A DNA stretch of 5,553 bases, taken from NCBI GenBank assembly GCA_018399395.1, contig JAGYOI010000108.1, positions 1-5,553 of the forward strand. The letters are read 5' to 3'. The position numbers and the translations under genes were made by a program. The notes below the pieces were generated by a model. The model made no database searches. It had not been told where the DNA came from and was given only the letters and a program-made list of their open reading frames with translations. Every line of letters starts with the position of its first letter. The first letter of the stretch is position 1. This document shows, in pieces, positions 4,936-5,553 of the stretch. The DNA is from Prolixibacteraceae bacterium. GTDB taxonomy: Bacteria > Bacteroidota > Bacteroidia > Bacteroidales > Prolixibacteraceae.

Positions 4936-5553
4936 TTATTTTGGCATATAGTTTAGTTTATTATTCTGTTTACAGGTTTCAATAACTTCTTCTATGAGCA
5001 TATTGGCTTTTGACATATTAATTCCAGTATCTTTTACAACCTTCGTTATATCATTTCTTGAAGGTTCCCCCTGTCCATTTATAGTGGTTGTATGAAATCC
5101 GTTAAACCCTGTCGATGGCAACAAATCGTAAGCTGGTGCCAATTTCCATTGATTATTAACATATTGAAAAGAAAAATTTTTAGCATGATCATCCCGGTTT
5201 GAAATAATTATATTAAACATCATAAGTTTGAACAAAGCATATACTTCTTCCATATTTTTAGTAAGGTGCAAGCAAACTTTCAATAACGTTGAATAATCAA
5301 GCGAGGGCATACGATAGTCGGCATGAACCAAACCTGCAGCGCTAATTGTATGAACCTTCCCATCATTAGTACGATCAAAACGTCTCACACCAAAATACTT
5401 ATCTTCAAACAATTGAGTTTGCGGCATATAAATACCACATTCGCGGGCAAGCTTTGAATATTCGAACTCTGTCTCCCCAACATCAACAGGATCTGTAGTT
5501 GCTTTAAATTTTATAAGCCATTCACCACTATCGATATGAACAAATATTTTGGG
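4936..5553 (-). CDS. HipA-family serine/threonine kinase (toxin-type), C-terminal part, cut by right edge
   Basis: The frame is open to position 5553, giving 205 residues; the Met codon at 5427 is internal, because conserved HipA sequence continues upstream of it. Visible in order (fragment numbering from the edge): PKIFV at 1-5, the likely end of the GGxRPK nucleotide-binding loop; WLIKF at 12-16 with the ATP-contacting Lys15; EFEYSKLARECGI (29-41); FGVRRFDR (54-61); the catalytic loop NRDDHAKNF (119-127) with Asp121 and Asn126; and LAPAYDL (138-144) with metal-binding Asp143. These match E. coli HipA K181, D309 and D332. HipA kinases phosphorylate aminoacyl-tRNA synthetases or other targets and are often held by a HipB-type DNA-binding antitoxin; any antitoxin would lie outside the window. 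About 62 residues follow the AYD aspartate, against about 108 in E. coli HipA, so the C-terminal lobe is short. The gene converges on the DoxX-like gene with a 5-base gap. It may be active. Confidence 0.9.
   Translation of the reverse strand, partial: PKIFVHIDSGEWLIKFKATTDPVDVGETEFEYSKLARECGIYMPQTQLFEDKYFGVRRFDRTNDGKVHTISAAGLVHADYRMPSLDYSTLLKVCLHLTKNMEEVYALFKLMMFNIIISNRDDHAKNFSFQYVNNQWKLAPAYDLLPSTGFNGFHTTTINGQGEPSRNDITKVVKDTGINMSKANMLIEEVIETCKQNNKLNYMPK

Noticed and set aside
4931..5400. Low GC of the kinase gene as a sign of horizontal transfer
   Set aside because: A hand count over seven 60-base lines (4981-5400) gives about 146 of 420 G+C, near 35%; lines of the neighbouring DoxX-like gene count at about 37-42%. 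The difference is too small to use.
4936..5427. HipA-like gene read as a complete 163-residue protein starting at the Met codon at 5427
   Set aside because: Conserved HipA sequence (the WLIKF lysine strand and the helix before GI-x-MP) continues in frame to the window edge, so that Met is internal and the gene is cut by the right boundary.

Overview
The window looks like chromosomal DNA from a Bacteroidota (Bacteroidetes) bacterium, probably the Bacteroidales/Marinilabiliales side. The reasons are the gene content (folP directly joined to a CdaA-type diadenylate cyclase; a DUF1599 protein followed by a BT_3928-type DoxX/thioredoxin-like membrane protein), moderate-to-low GC, genes without clear Shine-Dalgarno sites, and an exact TAnnTTTG -7 promoter box. 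The assignment rests on family knowledge and reading by eye; no search was run. No RNA gene, insertion sequence, CRISPR array or origin is visible, and no gene-free stretch exceeds about 100 bases.

Left part, minus strand, read from position 3140 down to 1: folP (dihydropteroate synthase), cdaA/dacA (c-di-AMP synthase, sharing an ATGA stop/start overlap with folP), an MscS-type mechanosensitive channel gene (8 bases after cdaA), then a 98-base spacer and the first 87 codons of a lipoprotein that looks like a periplasmic adaptor subunit of an efflux pump, cut off by the left edge. The first three genes are almost certainly one transcription unit. It joins a folate enzyme to a second-messenger synthase, and that messenger is known in other bacteria to govern osmolyte and potassium balance, next to an osmotic safety valve.

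Middle, plus strand: a divergent promoter region of about 100 bases (3141-3241), then a DUF1599 (Nmad1-type) protein made of two copies of the same ~70-residue unit, and 24 bases later a five-helix DoxX/MauE-like membrane protein with a C-G-C-F-G-D motif and an extracytoplasmic thioredoxin-like domain that lacks a CxxC site.

Right part, minus strand: only 5 bases after the DoxX-like gene, a convergent HipA-family kinase gene runs in from the right edge. Its active-site residues are visible, and the window cuts it about where the nucleotide-binding glycine-rich loop should be. In relatives, as far as I recall, tpiA usually follows the DoxX-like gene, so this may be the edge of an insertion or rearrangement.

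Overall this is mostly a conserved housekeeping neighbourhood. The points worth a second look are the cdaA-mscS coupling, the duplicated DUF1599 protein, the CxxC-less thioredoxin-like membrane protein and the HipA kinase at the breakpoint. I do not see convincing evidence of a wholly new system.
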